Assembly (NCBI GenBank): GCA_964228555.1
Contig: CAXQZU010000020.1
Coordinates: 1-21,905, forward strand
Direction of reading: 5' to 3'
Source of the DNA: CAXQZU01 sp964228555
GTDB lineage: Bacteria > Planctomycetota > PLA2 > JAEUHO01
DNA: 21,905 nt
Below the pieces are notes generated by a model. The model saw only the letters and a list, made by a program, of their open reading frames with translations. It searched no databases and had not been told where the DNA came from. The position numbers and the translations under genes are program-made. The first letter of the stretch is position 1, and the number at the start of each line of letters is the position of its first letter. Shown piece after piece: positions 21,690-21,905 of this stretch.

Positions 21690-21905
21690 ATGCATCCCTC
21701 CCGCCTCGCCGTCGCCCTTGCCGCCGCCAGCCTGCTTGCAGGCTGCCAGTCGGGCCTGCTGGGCAGCAACTCGCAGGCCTGCCTGCCGCCCGAGCCGGTG
21801 GTGGCGCCCTGCGAGGCAGTCCCCACCAGCGTGGAGATCGACGAGCGCGTCTCCCCCGCCGTGGACTGCAACCCGGTCCGCACGCAGCACACGCTGGTCG
21901 TCACC
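21690..21905 (+). CDS. Lipoprotein, N-terminal part (runs off the right edge)
   Basis: 72 residues are visible with no stop. The N-terminus is a lipoprotein signal peptide: MHPSR, a short Ala/Leu/Val core and the lipobox LLAGC with C19. The ATG at 21690 has TGGAGG 8 bases upstream; an in-frame ATG at 21675 would add five residues but lacks a ribosome site. After the signal the chain is Pro/Val-rich with three further cysteines (C31, C41, C57) and a short acidic stretch (VEIDERVSP). No family is recognised from this fragment. It may continue as a cell-envelope protein. Confidence 0.72.
   Translation, partial: MHPSRLAVALAAASLLAGCQSGLLGSNSQACLPPEPVVAPCEAVPTSVEIDERVSPAVDCNPVRTQHTLVVT

Noticed and set aside
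21675..21690. ATG at 21675 as start of the terminal lipoprotein
   Set aside because: The TGGAGG site is properly spaced for the ATG at 21690, which also gives a normal-length lipoprotein signal.

Overview
The window is very GC-rich, with almost every third codon position G or C, and is packed with genes. Ten known bacterial families are intact. The combination of a split b6-type cytochrome bc complex with a HEAT-repeat subunit and a multihaem cytochrome, the order tpiA-secG-yicC-gmk-rpoZ-coaC, and several multihaem cytochromes suggests a high-GC member of Planctomycetota or a neighbouring phylum. This assignment is inferred from gene content and order only. I saw no rRNA, tRNA, CRISPR array, insertion sequence or phage gene.

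Left arm, minus strand (1-6339). From upstream to downstream this holds aroF (DAHP synthase) and then a respiratory operon. The operon has its own candidate promoter near 5186-5215 and encodes a membrane-anchored HEAT-repeat protein, a Rieske Fe-S protein (start overlapping the HEAT stop), a cytochrome b6-type subunit, a long subunit-IV-like cytochrome b C-terminal subunit, and a membrane-anchored coiled-coil cytochrome c with at least three haems that runs off the left edge. Together they make a quinol:cytochrome c oxidoreductase in which a multihaem cytochrome replaces cytochrome c1/f.

Centre, plus strand (6444-10022). tpiA-secG-yicC-gmk-rpoZ-coaC forms a tight housekeeping operon covering glycolysis, Sec translocation, RNA turnover, GMP kinase, RNA polymerase omega and CoA synthesis. 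The CoaC is a stand-alone decarboxylase without CoaB and lacks the usual active-site cysteine. Next is an octahaem lipoprotein cytochrome (10111-11862).

Right arm, plus strand (11973-21905). A complete FtsK DNA translocase is followed by a 697-residue protein that looks like FtsK with its motor removed: four N-terminal membrane segments, a long Pro/Ala-rich linker and a C-terminal winged helix resembling FtsK gamma. This pair is the most unusual element of the window. It is followed by rimO, the overlapping pair pgsA-pgpA (phosphatidylglycerol synthesis), a membrane-bound SpoIIE/PPM-type phosphatase, a MazG-like protein with a cysteine tail, and the start of a lipoprotein gene cut by the right edge.

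Regulation. Several genes (aroF, the octahaem cytochrome, the motorless FtsK, rimO) have a TAnnnT hexamer ending only 6-7 bases before the start codon and no Shine-Dalgarno sequence, which suggests leaderless transcripts. Genes inside operons mostly have GGAG/GAGG-type sites or overlapping stop/start codons.
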